Assembly (NCBI GenBank): GCA_963516675.1
Contig: CAUQBH010000002.1
Location: 62,001 to 126,000 of the forward strand
Direction of reading: 5' to 3'
Length of the DNA: 64,000 nt
DNA from: JABCPE02 sp963516675
Lineage (GTDB): Bacteria > Bacteroidota > Bacteroidia > Flavobacteriales > Weeksellaceae
Shown: one piece after another, positions 52,783 through 61,324 of the stretch
Position numbering within the stretch: the first letter of the stretch is position 1
Layout: each line of letters starts with the position of its first letter
Program-made: the position numbers and the translations under genes
Notes under the pieces: generated by a model
What the model was told of the DNA's origin: nothing
Database searches by the model: none
Seen by the model: only the letters and a program-made list of their open reading frames with translations

Positions 52783-53799
52783 ATGAAAAACGATATGACT
52801 GAGAACAAAAATTTACCAAAAGTTGGAGTTATCGGAAGTGGTAGTTTCGCCACTGCAGTAGTAAAAATGCTGATGGAAAACTGCGAAAAAGTGCATTGGC
52901 TGCTTCGTAATGATGGCACAAGGGAGGCTCTGATTTCACAAGGGAGCAATCCGCACTATCTTACCGCAGTGAAATTTAACCCAGACCGATTGGTTTTGAC
53001 AATGGATATCAATGAGCTGGTGACAGCCTGCGATGTGATTATTCTAGCGACGCCGTCTATCTATTTGGCGGATACTATAGAGAAGATGACTTGTGATTAT
53101 TCAGGGAAGATATTTGCTTCGGTGATTAAAGGAATTGTTCCAAAACATAATGATATTGTAGCGAATTATCTCCGTGACACTTTTAATATAGGATACAGAA
53201 GCCAAGCAGTTCTTGCAGGGCCGTGCCATGCGGAAGAAGTTGCCATGGAGCGATTGTCTTTCCTTACTGTGGCGGCTGCCAGCAAGGAAACCACTCAGAT
53301 GCTGAGCGATTTATTGTCTTCACGATATATCAGAATTAACCAAAGTAATGATATTCTGGGTAATGAGTACAGCGCAGTCCTCAAAAATATCTATGCGATA
53401 GGCGCAGGAATGGCCAATGGGCTGGGCTATGGGGACAACTTCCAAGCGGTATATATTTCTAATGCCGTTCGGGAGCTGGAAAGAATTTTAGATGCGGTAT
53501 ATCCAGAGCCAAGAGATGTCAATGAAAGTTCATATATTGGGGATTTGCTTGTTACGGCTTACTCGTTGTTCAGTAGAAACAGAATGTTTGGGAACTACAT
53601 CGGGAAGGGCTACACGGTGAAATCGGCTATCCAGTCCATGAGTATGGTGGCGGAGGGCTACTACGCTACTAATGGAATCTATCAGATTATTAAAAACAAT
53701 AAGATAGATGCTCCTATCGTGCAGCATATTTATAAAATCCTTTACGAAGAGAAAAACTGCGAAGAAGAATTTACAAAACTGGTTCAAAAGCTAAATTAA
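52783..53799 (+). CDS. gpsA: NAD(P)-dependent glycerol-3-phosphate dehydrogenase
   Basis: GpsA reduces dihydroxyacetone phosphate to sn-glycerol-3-phosphate, the backbone of phospholipids. The 338-aa protein has the Rossmann GVIGSGSFATAV (about 15-26), the IILATPSIYLADTI block (about 86), SVIKGIV (about 107), PCHAEEVA (about 146) and the C-terminal domain with catalytic Lys in NEYSAVLKNIYAIGAGMANGLGYGDN (about 192-217). The last part has MSMVAEGYYATNGIY. The start may be ATG 52783 or 52795. A small hypothetical gene follows at 1 nt. Confidence 0.95.
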   Translation: MKNDMTENKNLPKVGVIGSGSFATAVVKMLMENCEKVHWLLRNDGTREALISQGSNPHYLTAVKFNPDRLVLTMDINELVTACDVIILATPSIYLADTIEKMTCDYSGKIFASVIKGIVPKHNDIVANYLRDTFNIGYRSQAVLAGPCHAEEVAMERLSFLTVAAASKETTQMLSDLLSSRYIRINQSNDILGNEYSAVLKNIYAIGAGMANGLGYGDNFQAVYISNAVRELERILDAVYPEPRDVNESSYIGDLLVTAYSLFSRNRMFGNYIGKGYTVKSAIQSMSMVAEGYYATNGIYQIIKNNKIDAPIVQHIYKILYEEKNCEEEFTKLVQKLN

Positions 53800-53800
53800 A

Positions 53801-54073
53801 ATGAAAGAATACATAGAATACAATACTAAACAAGGCATAACTGACCTGCTGTCCGAAATAGAATTAGACGATGAAAAAGGCTGGGTAGAAGGAATGCATA
53901 AAGGAGAAATGATAGCTTCTGTCAAACTTCCCAATAATAATTTTAATTATAATGAAAATGGCGAACTGGTGGAGGAGTATTCATCTCAGAAATATCTAAG
54001 AGTAGATTATCTGGCGAGTCTCAGACCTGTGAGTTTTGATTTTAAAATCGTGGCATATAGATTTTTGGATTAG
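53801..54073 (+). CDS. Hypothetical small protein downstream of gpsA
   Basis: This 90-aa protein matched no family. It is acidic, soluble and without signal peptide or membrane helix. Two parts are visible: a helix-like start (MKEYIEYNTKQGITDLLSEIE), then a beta-rich part with GWVEGMHKGEMIASVKLP, FNYNENGELVEEY and LRVDYLASLRPVSFDFKIVAYRF. The start lies 1 nt after the gpsA stop, so it is probably translated from the gpsA message. A role in lipid metabolism is only suggested by position. Confidence 0.68.
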   Translation: MKEYIEYNTKQGITDLLSEIELDDEKGWVEGMHKGEMIASVKLPNNNFNYNENGELVEEYSSQKYLRVDYLASLRPVSFDFKIVAYRFLD

Positions 54074-54128
54074 ATGAATTTTTATTTTGACCATATTTAG
54101 ATAAAATAATTTTAGGGATAATAAAAAA

Positions 54129-55043
54129 ATGAATCAATCGAAAAAAGGGTTTATCTATACTACTATTGGTGCTACACTGTGGGGTATAAATGGGGCTTTT
54201 GCGGAGTTTTTGTTTTTGCAGAAAGGAGTAACTTCTGACTGGCTGACACCTTACAGGCTTTTGCTGGCGGGTGTTTTTTTGCTGGTTTATCTTTATGCCA
54301 AGGATAAAAATAAAATCTTTGATATTTTTAGAAATACTAAAGATTTGATAAGGGTTTTTGTCTTCGGGGTTTTTGGTATGCTGGGGACACAGTATACCTA
54401 TTTCACTACGATACAGCATTCTAATGCAGGTATTGCCACGGTGCTTCAGTATTTTGGACCTACACTTATCTTGCTTTATGTTTGTTTTAAAGAAAAAAGA
54501 AAACCAAAGCCCTATGAGGTGGTTGTTTTGTTTTTATCTCTTTTGGGTGTGTTTATTTTGGCTACTCATGGAGATATGAACACATTGAAGGTTTCTTCTG
54601 TGGCTCTGTTTTGGGGAATGCTCTCGGCGATTACTTTGGTTATATACACAGTGCAGCCAGCAGAGATTTTAAAGAAATATGGAACGGCAGTGGTCATCGC
54701 ATGGGGAATGTTCATCGGTGGAATCGCTCTTTCTATAACAGCGAAACCATGGGAACAGCCCGTGAAGGTAGATATTGTAGTAATCGTATTTTTATTACTG
54801 ATTGTCCTTTTGGGAAGTATCTTTGCGTTTCTGTTTTATCTGTCAGGCGTAGGAATTATAGGGCCTACGAAAGCAAGTATGATAGCCTGTATAGAACCTG
54901 TGGTAGCTACGATATGCTCTGTAGTATTTTTAGGAAATCCTTTTTCCTTTTTGGATGCGATAGGGTTTGCTTTTATATTATCCACGGTGTTTATTGTAGC
55001 ATATATTTCGGATAGAGAAAATAAAAAAAATACCACTCAATAA
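54129..55043 (+). CDS. EamA-family transporter
   Basis: This 304-aa protein of the drug/metabolite transporter superfamily has about ten hydrophobic helices arranged as two EamA repeats (about 7-140 and 150-295). The repeat pattern is visible in GATLWGINGAFAEFLFL at the start and in FLSGVGIIGPTKASMIACIEPVVATICSVVFLG in repeat two. A short basic C-terminus (SDRENKKNTTQ) follows. Members export amino acids, nucleosides or drugs; the substrate is unknown. It ends in a terminator shared with the converging peptide-transport operon. Confidence 0.88.
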   Translation: MNQSKKGFIYTTIGATLWGINGAFAEFLFLQKGVTSDWLTPYRLLLAGVFLLVYLYAKDKNKIFDIFRNTKDLIRVFVFGVFGMLGTQYTYFTTIQHSNAGIATVLQYFGPTLILLYVCFKEKRKPKPYEVVVLFLSLLGVFILATHGDMNTLKVSSVALFWGMLSAITLVIYTVQPAEILKKYGTAVVIAWGMFIGGIALSITAKPWEQPVKVDIVVIVFLLLIVLLGSIFAFLFYLSGVGIIGPTKASMIACIEPVVATICSVVFLGNPFSFLDAIGFAFILSTVFIVAYISDRENKKNTTQ

Positions 55044-55055
55044 GTGGTATTTTTG
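55026..55055. terminator. Bidirectional terminator EamA / POT
   Basis: The stem AAAAATACCACT/AGTGGTATTTTT with a 4-5-nt loop contains the EamA stop codon. T runs lie on both strands. Confidence 0.85.
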
Positions 55056-55057
55056 TT

Positions 55058-56710
55058 TTATTTCACGCCTTTTTCTTTCATGGCTTTATTTAGTGGTTTT
55101 AGGATGGCTACTCCCAGTAGGGTAGCGATGAGCAGCAGGGCGAAATTTACCCAGAAGAAATTAGCTTTGTCTTCGTAGCTGTACCACATACTTGCTAGTA
55201 TACCAGAGAGTTTGTTCCCTATCGATGTAGAAAGGAAAAATCCTCCCATCATCAGCGCTGTAATTCTCGGCGGAGAAAGTTTAGACACCAAAGAAAGTCC
55301 CATAGGAGACAGACAGAGTTCGCCTACTGTGATGATTCCATAAGCAGCAAACAACCAAAGTGGTGATACTTTGTAAGCACCGTTGTCTCCTGCATATACA
55401 GCAGCTACCATCACGAGACAGCTGAGAGCCGATAGGAATAATCCCAAAACTATCTTTGTAGGAGTAGAAGGCTCTTTGTCTTTTCTACGAAGCATCATAA
55501 AGAAGCCTACCACCACTGGTGTAAGGGCGATAACCCAGAAAGGGTTGATAGACTGGAATAGCTCGGTATTGTAGAGATATACTTTCTTGTCTGGATTAGC
55601 TTCCAGCTCGGCTCTTTGTTCCTTACTTATATTTTTGAAATAAATATCTTTTCCTTGTTCTTTTTTAGGTTTTCCATCTTCATCTTTTACAGTTTGGAAC
55701 TGATTGTCATGAACTGCAACTTCCTTTGTATTGTAATCCTTTGTATCAACCAAATAGATGCTTTCCAGCGGTTTTTCTAAAGCAGTAGGAACACTTCTGT
55801 CTGTGTAGTAATTTGCCCAGCGGGTAAGGGCAGTTCCGTTTTGTTTAAATACAGCCCAAAACATCATACTCACAGCGAATATCGCCAACAAGGCTCCGAT
55901 AGGTTTCTTGTCCTCTGCATTTGCACTGATGTAAATAAAAATATAAAACAAAATAACAGGAATACACGCAAATATAAAGGCATCCGTAGAATCCGACCCA
56001 AAGATATTCCCAGGAATTACCCAGCCGATAGCTCCCGCGATGATAGCAGGAAGGAACACTTTTACCAAGATGGAACTTATAGTGGTATCGCCCTCTTGGA
56101 CAGGTTTCATTACATTGGCATGAATGACATGTTTTTTACCAATAGAGAAAATAATCAGTCCTAAAAACATTCCTACACCAGCCGTCACGAAAGCCTCGCC
56201 CCAGCCGTATTTATTTCTCATATAAGCTGCAATGATGTTACATACAAAAGCCCCGATATTTATCCCCATGTAGAAGATGTTGTATCCTGCGTCTTTATTG
56301 GCTTTATACTTGTCATCAGAATAGAGATTTCCTAAAAGTGTAGAAATACTCGGTTTAAAGAATCCGTTACCTATGATTATTAGTCCCATTGACACATAGA
56401 ACATGGACACATCTTTGAAAAGTCCTAAACCAATGTATCCCAGCCCCATAAGCGCTCCACCGATGTAAATCGCCTTGATGTATCCCAGCAGTCTGTCTGC
56501 AAGAAACCCGCCAAGAAAAGGCGTAAGGTAGGTAAGGGCAATGAATGTCCCGAAGATGTCATCAGCATGTTTGCTATCAAAGGCCAAACCACCCTTGTCA
56601 GCATCAATCATATACAACACGAAGATTCCTAAAATTAAATAATAGCCGAACCTTTCCCACATTTCTGTAAAGAAGAGATAAGGCAAACCTTTTGGATGTT
56701 TGTTTTTCAT
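55058..56710 (-). CDS. POT-family di/tripeptide transporter
   Basis: This 550-aa proton-coupled oligopeptide transporter has about 12-14 hydrophobic helices. It has the ExxERFxYY proton-site motif in FTEMWERFGYYLILGIFVLY (about 13-32), the PTR2-type GGFLADRLLGYIKAIYIGG loop (about 61-79) and the FYMGINIGAF signature (about 144). A charged periplasmic insertion lies between about 300 and 385 (KDYNTKEVAVHDNQFQTVKDE, KKEQGKDIYF). It lies 2 nt after the dipeptidyl peptidase gene, so the pair forms an operon: export a peptidase that releases dipeptides, then import them. Confidence 0.93.
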   Translation of the reverse strand: MKNKHPKGLPYLFFTEMWERFGYYLILGIFVLYMIDADKGGLAFDSKHADDIFGTFIALTYLTPFLGGFLADRLLGYIKAIYIGGALMGLGYIGLGLFKDVSMFYVSMGLIIIGNGFFKPSISTLLGNLYSDDKYKANKDAGYNIFYMGINIGAFVCNIIAAYMRNKYGWGEAFVTAGVGMFLGLIIFSIGKKHVIHANVMKPVQEGDTTISSILVKVFLPAIIAGAIGWVIPGNIFGSDSTDAFIFACIPVILFYIFIYISANAEDKKPIGALLAIFAVSMMFWAVFKQNGTALTRWANYYTDRSVPTALEKPLESIYLVDTKDYNTKEVAVHDNQFQTVKDEDGKPKKEQGKDIYFKNISKEQRAELEANPDKKVYLYNTELFQSINPFWVIALTPVVVGFFMMLRRKDKEPSTPTKIVLGLFLSALSCLVMVAAVYAGDNGAYKVSPLWLFAAYGIITVGELCLSPMGLSLVSKLSPPRITALMMGGFFLSTSIGNKLSGILASMWYSYEDKANFFWVNFALLLIATLLGVAILKPLNKAMKEKGVK

Positions 56711-56712
56711 AA

Positions 56713-58854
56713 TTATAGATTATTTAGAATAAAATCTGTCATCTTTTGGTGTAGATGTAGTCTTGTGTTTCCACCATATATTCCATGGTTTTTGTCTGGA
56801 TAGGTCATGAACTCAAATTCTTTGTTTTTCTGAATAAGGGCCTCCGCCATTTCTACAGCATTTTGGTAATGGACATTGTCATCTGCAGTTCCGTGAATTA
56901 GTAGGTATTTGCCTTTCATTAGACCAGCAAAATTGATAGGCGAATTTTCATCGTATCCTTGTGGGTTTTCTTGTGGCGTTTGTAGATATCTTTCAGTGTA
57001 GATAGTATCATAATAGCGCCAAGTGGTTACTGGTGCCACAGCGATTCCTACCTTGAAAACATCTGCTCCTTTGGTCATCGCTAGACTTGCCATATATCCA
57101 CCAAAACTCCATCCGAATATCCCAATTCGCCCAGCATCTACAAAGCTCTGTGAACCGATCCACTGTGCAGCAGTGATTTGGTCTTCTATCTCGTATTTTC
57201 CTAAATTCTTGTAAGTTGCTTTTTTATACTTCGTTCCACGATAGCCCGTTCCACGCCCATCCACGCAGAGCACGATGTATCCTTTTTGAGCCAAAAGGTT
57301 AAACCAAATTGCGTTTCTGCCATCCCAAACATTGCTTACCTGCTGGGAACCAGGCCCAGAATACTGGTACATCAGCACAGGATATTTTTTGTTAGGCGAG
57401 AAGTCTTTGGGTTTTATCATCCAAGCGTTCATTTGGTCACCGTTTTTGTTTGGAATTTGGAAAAATTCTTTGGTTACGAAACCATCTGACTGCAGTTTTT
57501 TCAGCGCCGAATTATTATTCTGTAATTCTCGCAGAGTTTTTCCGTTAAAATCCCTCAAAGTGTAAATATTCGGCTGTTCTGCAGAAGAATGCGTGTTGAT
57601 GAAATATTGGAAAGACTTGCTGAAATCTGCGCTATTGGTTCCATTTAATTCAGAAACTATCTGCTTCTTCCCTGTTTTGATGTTTATTTTGCTCACCACT
57701 CTATTGGTGCTGCCTTTTTCAGTAGTCTGCACCAAGATTTCAGAATTTTTTGGGCTAAAACCATAGTAGTCAGTGATTTCCCAGTTGCCTTTGGTGATTT
57801 GTTTTTTCAGTTTTCCATCAGGTGTGTACCAATAAAAATGTCTGAAACCATCTCTTTCCGAAGCCCAAAGGAAAGAATTGTCCTCCAAGAATTCCAAAGA
57901 AAGATTGTCCGTTTCTATCCAAGCGGCATCCGTTTCGGTTAGGATTTTCTTGGTAGAAAGGTTTTTAGTATTTATCTTGATGATTTCCAACTTGTTCTGA
58001 TGCCTGTTGGAAGTCGCTATCGCAATTTCGTTAGACTGTGCAGTCTGGAAAACTTGTGGGATATAGTAAGTTTCAAAGTTAGCAAGATTGATTTGCGTGG
58101 ATTTATTTAGTTTTAAATCATAGGCGTATACCGAAACTTTTGAGTTTTCTTCTCCTGCTTTCGGATATTTGAAACGAAAATCCTGCGGATACAGATTTCC
58201 ATTGAAAACCTGCATGTTCATTTCTTTGACTTGGCTTTCATCAAATTTCACAAAAACCAGACTTTCGCTGTTTTTTGTCCATTGGTACATATCTGCATGC
58301 CCGAATTCCTCCTCATACACCCAGTCTGCCAGTCCGTTGATGATTTTATTTTTCTCGCCATCGAAAGTGATTTGGGTGATTTTTTCAGAGCTGAGGTCTT
58401 GGTAATAAAGATTATTCCCAGAGATAAAAGCCATGAACCTTCCATCGGGAGAGAATTTAGGCTCCTGAACCCAGTTTCCGTTGTTTAGGGCAGTTATTTT
58501 TCCGTTTTTACTGAGATTTACCACATGGTATTTTCCTAAGAAAGAATGGCGGTAGATGGGCTGCTGTTCGTTCAGAACCAGCACTTTACTCTCATCGTGA
58601 GAAAATGTATAGTCCTGTATCTTAGCCTCTAATATGGTTTCTATTTTTTTTCCTGTTTTGTAGGAATATTTTACGATTCCATCTTTTTCCATAACGGTGT
58701 AGTGTTCTCCATCGTTCATGGAGTTTATCCCATAGATAAACTTGGTTCTGTAATACCCTGAGTGTATTTTGTTTAAAGTGATTTCCTGAGCGGAGTTCAG
58801 CGTAAAGACACTAAAAACCACACAAGAGATTAGTTTTTGATATAAAATCTTCAT
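56713..58854 (-). CDS. Dipeptidyl peptidase IV-type S9B peptidase
   Basis: This 713-aa secreted serine peptidase removes X-Pro or X-Ala dipeptides from N-termini. A signal peptide is present (MKILYQKLISCVVFSVFTLNSAQ). The beta-propeller domain has WVYEEEFGHADMYQWTKNSE near 180, including the EE motif that binds the peptide N-terminus. The C-terminal alpha/beta-hydrolase has Ser in IGIFGWSFGGYMASL (about 583), Asp in LIHGTADDNVHYQN (about 658) and His in YPDKNHGIYGG (about 690). The POT transporter gene follows at 2 nt. It has a TATCTTTG box 25 nt upstream of the start. Confidence 0.94.
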   Translation of the reverse strand: MKILYQKLISCVVFSVFTLNSAQEITLNKIHSGYYRTKFIYGINSMNDGEHYTVMEKDGIVKYSYKTGKKIETILEAKIQDYTFSHDESKVLVLNEQQPIYRHSFLGKYHVVNLSKNGKITALNNGNWVQEPKFSPDGRFMAFISGNNLYYQDLSSEKITQITFDGEKNKIINGLADWVYEEEFGHADMYQWTKNSESLVFVKFDESQVKEMNMQVFNGNLYPQDFRFKYPKAGEENSKVSVYAYDLKLNKSTQINLANFETYYIPQVFQTAQSNEIAIATSNRHQNKLEIIKINTKNLSTKKILTETDAAWIETDNLSLEFLEDNSFLWASERDGFRHFYWYTPDGKLKKQITKGNWEITDYYGFSPKNSEILVQTTEKGSTNRVVSKINIKTGKKQIVSELNGTNSADFSKSFQYFINTHSSAEQPNIYTLRDFNGKTLRELQNNNSALKKLQSDGFVTKEFFQIPNKNGDQMNAWMIKPKDFSPNKKYPVLMYQYSGPGSQQVSNVWDGRNAIWFNLLAQKGYIVLCVDGRGTGYRGTKYKKATYKNLGKYEIEDQITAAQWIGSQSFVDAGRIGIFGWSFGGYMASLAMTKGADVFKVGIAVAPVTTWRYYDTIYTERYLQTPQENPQGYDENSPINFAGLMKGKYLLIHGTADDNVHYQNAVEMAEALIQKNKEFEFMTYPDKNHGIYGGNTRLHLHQKMTDFILNNL

Positions 58855-58879
58855 TTTAGATAAATTTTAGAAAGTTGCC

Positions 58880-58887
58880 CAAAGATA
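58880..58887 (-). promoter_or_regulatory. Peptidase/POT operon -7 box (TATCTTTG)
   Basis: This perfect TAnnTTTG match on the minus strand is 25 nt before the peptidase ATG. Confidence 0.55.
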
Positions 58888-59000
58888 ATGATTCTTTAGA
58901 AGAAATTTAATAAAATTTAACAGAAGTTTAACTTTTAGAAACTTAACTTTGACAAAAAAAATGAATCCAACAAATAGAAAATCGTAAAAATTTGAACATT

Positions 59001-59366
59001 ATGAAAAAGTTAGTTTTAAGTTTAGTGTTAGTAGGAGCATTTGGTTTTGCATCAGCGCAAGAAGCTCCGAAGGAACATCACTGCCGCCACTCAGAACATA
59101 AAAAAATGGAAAGAGAAAAAGGCGACAAGGGAAAAAGATTAGAAGAACTCAATCTTTCTGAAAAACAAACAAAACAGCTGGAAGAACTCCACAAAGAGCA
59201 TAAAGCAGAAAAGGAAAAACTTCATGAGAAGCATCAGCGAAAACTCAAAAAGATCCTGACGCCTGAACAGTATGAAAAATGGCAGTCCAGCCACCCAAAG
59301 AGAAAGGATGAAAGGAGAATGCCGCCTCCGCCACCTATGGAACAGCCAGAAATAAAAGGAAATTAA
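59001..59366 (+). CDS. Spy/CpxP-like (LTxxQ) periplasmic protein
   Basis: This 121-aa protein (from ATG 59001; TTG 58992 adds three residues ahead of the signal) has a signal peptide (MKKLVLSLVLVGAFGFASAQ). The mature part is highly charged and helical, with two LTxxQ-like motifs: LNLSEKQTKQLEELHKEH and ILTPEQYEKWQ. It has His clusters near the start (KEHHCRHSEHKK) that could bind metal, and a Pro-rich end (MPPPPPMEQPE). The Spy/CpxP family are envelope chaperones or metal-resistance (ZraP-like) proteins; which role applies is unknown. A terminator follows. Confidence 0.78.
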   Translation: MKKLVLSLVLVGAFGFASAQEAPKEHHCRHSEHKKMEREKGDKGKRLEELNLSEKQTKQLEELHKEHKAEKEKLHEKHQRKLKKILTPEQYEKWQSSHPKRKDERRMPPPPPMEQPEIKGN

Positions 59367-59371
59367 AAACG

Positions 59372-59402
59372 AAAAAGCAGAAATTTATGTTTCTGCTTTT
59401 TT
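59372..59402 (+). terminator. Terminator of the Spy-like gene
   Basis: The stem AAAAAGCAGAAA/TTTCTGCTTTTT with a 6-nt loop is followed by T6. Confidence 0.85.
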
Positions 59403-59419
59403 ATGTTTAAAATATTTTA

Positions 59420-59821
59420 CTAATCAGCTTTTGTAGCTGTAAGTTTTCCATGCTCTATTCCTTTCACAGAAATTAGACTGTTGGCAAGTTCTATCAAAGT
59501 AGAAGATTTTCCTTTCACAGCGATAATCTCCATGCACAAATCATGCTCCAAATGGAAGTGCAGAGAAGACAAAATATTGTCATGATATCTATGCTGGATG
59601 TTGGTCAGTTTATTCACCAATTCCCTTCTATGGTGGTCAAACACCAAAGTGATAGAGCCCGCCACTATGGCATCATTGTCCCATTTTTCTGAGACTAAAC
59701 TCTTGTTAATCAGATATCTGATAGCTTGAGAACGATTTTTAAACAAATTCTCTTCTGCATATTTATCTAATGCCTCCAAAAGGTCTTCTTCTAAAGAAAC
59801 TCCAAAACGAACGATGCCCAT
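59420..59821 (-). CDS. nikR: Nickel-responsive regulator NikR
   Basis: NikR represses or activates nickel genes when Ni is bound. The 133-aa protein has the ribbon-helix-helix DNA-binding domain (1-45: RFGVSLEEDLLEALDKY, then NRSQAIRYLI) and the ACT-like C-terminal domain (about 55-133). All four Ni ligands of the E. coli type are present at the same spacing: His77, His88, His90 and Cys96 (E. coli 76, 87, 89, 95). No nickel transporter, urease or hydrogenase gene is in this window, so its targets lie elsewhere. It is divergent from nth; its TATATTTG box is 28 nt upstream of the start. Confidence 0.9.
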   Translation of the reverse strand: MGIVRFGVSLEEDLLEALDKYAEENLFKNRSQAIRYLINKSLVSEKWDNDAIVAGSITLVFDHHRRELVNKLTNIQHRYHDNILSSLHFHLEHDLCMEIIAVKGKSSTLIELANSLISVKGIEHGKLTATKAD

Positions 59822-59849
59822 ATCTAAATAGTATTTAAAAAAACTATAA

Positions 59850-59857
59850 CAAATATA
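59850..59857 (-). promoter_or_regulatory. nikR -7 box (TATATTTG)
   Basis: This TAnnTTTG match on the minus strand is 28 nt before the nikR ATG. Confidence 0.5.
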
Positions 59858-59912
59858 GTGATTTTATATAATAGAAATGTTATTTTTATCAAAAAAAATA
59901 TTATTAATTCAT

Positions 59913-59920
59913 TATTTTTG
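59913..59920 (+). promoter_or_regulatory. nth -7 box (TATTTTTG)
   Basis: This TAnnTTTG match is 18 nt before ATG 59939. It shows that the in-frame stretch between 59858 and 59938 is promoter, not coding. Confidence 0.5.
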
Positions 59921-59938
59921 CCACAAATCATTTTGATA

Positions 59939-60562
59939 ATGACCAAAAAACAAAGAGCCGATTTTGTGAGAAAAGAGCTGGACAAACTCTATCCCACAGT
60001 TCCCATCTTCCTGCACCATACGGATGCCTATACGCTGTTGGTAGCGGTGGCTCTTTCGGCGCAGACTACGGATAAAAAAGTGAACGAAATCACGCCTGAG
60101 CTTTTCCGAGTTGCAGGAACGCCCCAAGCCATGGCAAGGCTGGAAGTAGCAGAAATAAAGGATTTGATAAAAGAAATCGGCCTCTCAAACACCAAAGCCA
60201 AAAACCTGAAAGGTATGGCAGAAATGCTGCTTAGGGATTATGAAGGCGTGGTGCCGCAGACTTTTGAGGAATTAGAAAAACTCCCAGGTGTAGGACACAA
60301 AACCGCCTCTGTGGTGATGAGCCAGTGGTTTGGTTTCCCAGCTTTTCCTGTGGATACGCATATTCATCGGCTGATGAAACTTTGGAAATTGACAGAAGGC
60401 AAAAATGTAGTCCAAACCGAGGCCGATGCCAAAAAACTTTTCCCTCAGAAAGATTGGAATAAACTACATTTGCAGATTATTTCCTACGGAAGGGAATATT
60501 CTCCAGCGAGGAACTGGAGTTTAGAAAAAGATTTTATCACAAGACAAATGTTTGAAAAATAA
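59939..60562 (+). CDS. nth: Endonuclease III
   Basis: Endonuclease III is a DNA glycosylase/AP lyase for oxidised pyrimidines. The 207-aa protein has the HhH motif LEKLPGVGHKTASVVMSQWFG (split at about 113-133) with catalytic Lys in GVGHKTA (Lys about 120) and Asp in FPVDTHIHRL (about 138). The Fe-S loop with four Cys near the C-terminus of E. coli Nth is not present: the end is KDWNKLHLQIISYGREYSPARNW with no Cys. It is therefore a cluster-less Nth, as also reported for some bacteria. The start is ATG 59939 because the -7 box sits just upstream. The GT2 gene starts right after the stop. Confidence 0.9.
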   Translation: MTKKQRADFVRKELDKLYPTVPIFLHHTDAYTLLVAVALSAQTTDKKVNEITPELFRVAGTPQAMARLEVAEIKDLIKEIGLSNTKAKNLKGMAEMLLRDYEGVVPQTFEELEKLPGVGHKTASVVMSQWFGFPAFPVDTHIHRLMKLWKLTEGKNVVQTEADAKKLFPQKDWNKLHLQIISYGREYSPARNWSLEKDFITRQMFEK

Positions 60563-61324
60563 ATGATACCGAAAGTTTCCATCATTACTCCGTGCTACAA
60601 CTCTTCTGAGTTTATAGAAGAAACCATAAAGTCCGTTCTTGCTCAGACTTTTCAGGATTGGGAGTGGCTGATTACTGATGATAAATCAAGCGACAACACT
60701 GCTGAAATCATCAAAAAATATAACGACCCAAGAATAAAACTGCAAGTCCTTGAACAAAATGGCGGCGCAGGAAACGCACGGAACAAAAGCCTTGAAAGGG
60801 CTTCAGGAAGGTATATTGCATTTCTTGATTCTGATGATCTTTGGTATCCAGAGTATCTGGAAATTATGATAGGTTTTATGGAAGAAAAAAAAGTTGAATT
60901 AGCTTATTGTAGCTATTCAAGATGTGATGAACATACAATGGAACCAATTCTAAAGGATTTCAAAGCAGATACAATAGTTACTTTTTCTAATTTATTGAGA
61001 ACCTGTAGACTAGCTCCTGTTTCTACCATTTATGACACAAAGAGAGTGGGCAAATTTTTATTTCCTATAAAAAGCAAGAGAGAAGACCATGTGATGTGGC
61101 TAAATTTATTAAAAGTAATTCCTAAAGGGTATCCTGTGGAAAAAACTTTGGCCAAATATAGAATGCGCGAAGGCAGTGTTTCCCGAAAGAAAAAAGACAT
61201 TATAAAAGACCAATATTTGGTGTATAGGGAGTTTATGGGATTTTCGGTGGTGAAATCCTTGTATTACACCTGTCTATGGGCGATGAATGGTTTTATGAAA
61301 TATTCTAAATGGTTCAAAGGATGA
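60563..61324 (+). CDS. Glycosyltransferase family 2
   Basis: This 253-aa GT-A enzyme has the family opening PKVSIITPCYNSSEFIEETIKSVLAQT, the nucleotide-binding TDDKSSDNT (about 39-47), QNGGAGNARNKSLERASGRYIAFLDSDDLW (about 70-99) with the DxD-like metal site DSDD, and EDHVMWL near 175. It uses UDP- or dTDP-sugars; the acceptor is unknown, and the position is not within a polysaccharide cluster. The start codon follows the nth stop directly. The end overlaps trmN6 by 4 nt (ATGA), so three unrelated genes share one message. Confidence 0.9.
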   Translation: MIPKVSIITPCYNSSEFIEETIKSVLAQTFQDWEWLITDDKSSDNTAEIIKKYNDPRIKLQVLEQNGGAGNARNKSLERASGRYIAFLDSDDLWYPEYLEIMIGFMEEKKVELAYCSYSRCDEHTMEPILKDFKADTIVTFSNLLRTCRLAPVSTIYDTKRVGKFLFPIKSKREDHVMWLNLLKVIPKGYPVEKTLAKYRMREGSVSRKKKDIIKDQYLVYREFMGFSVVKSLYYTCLWAMNGFMKYSKWFKG

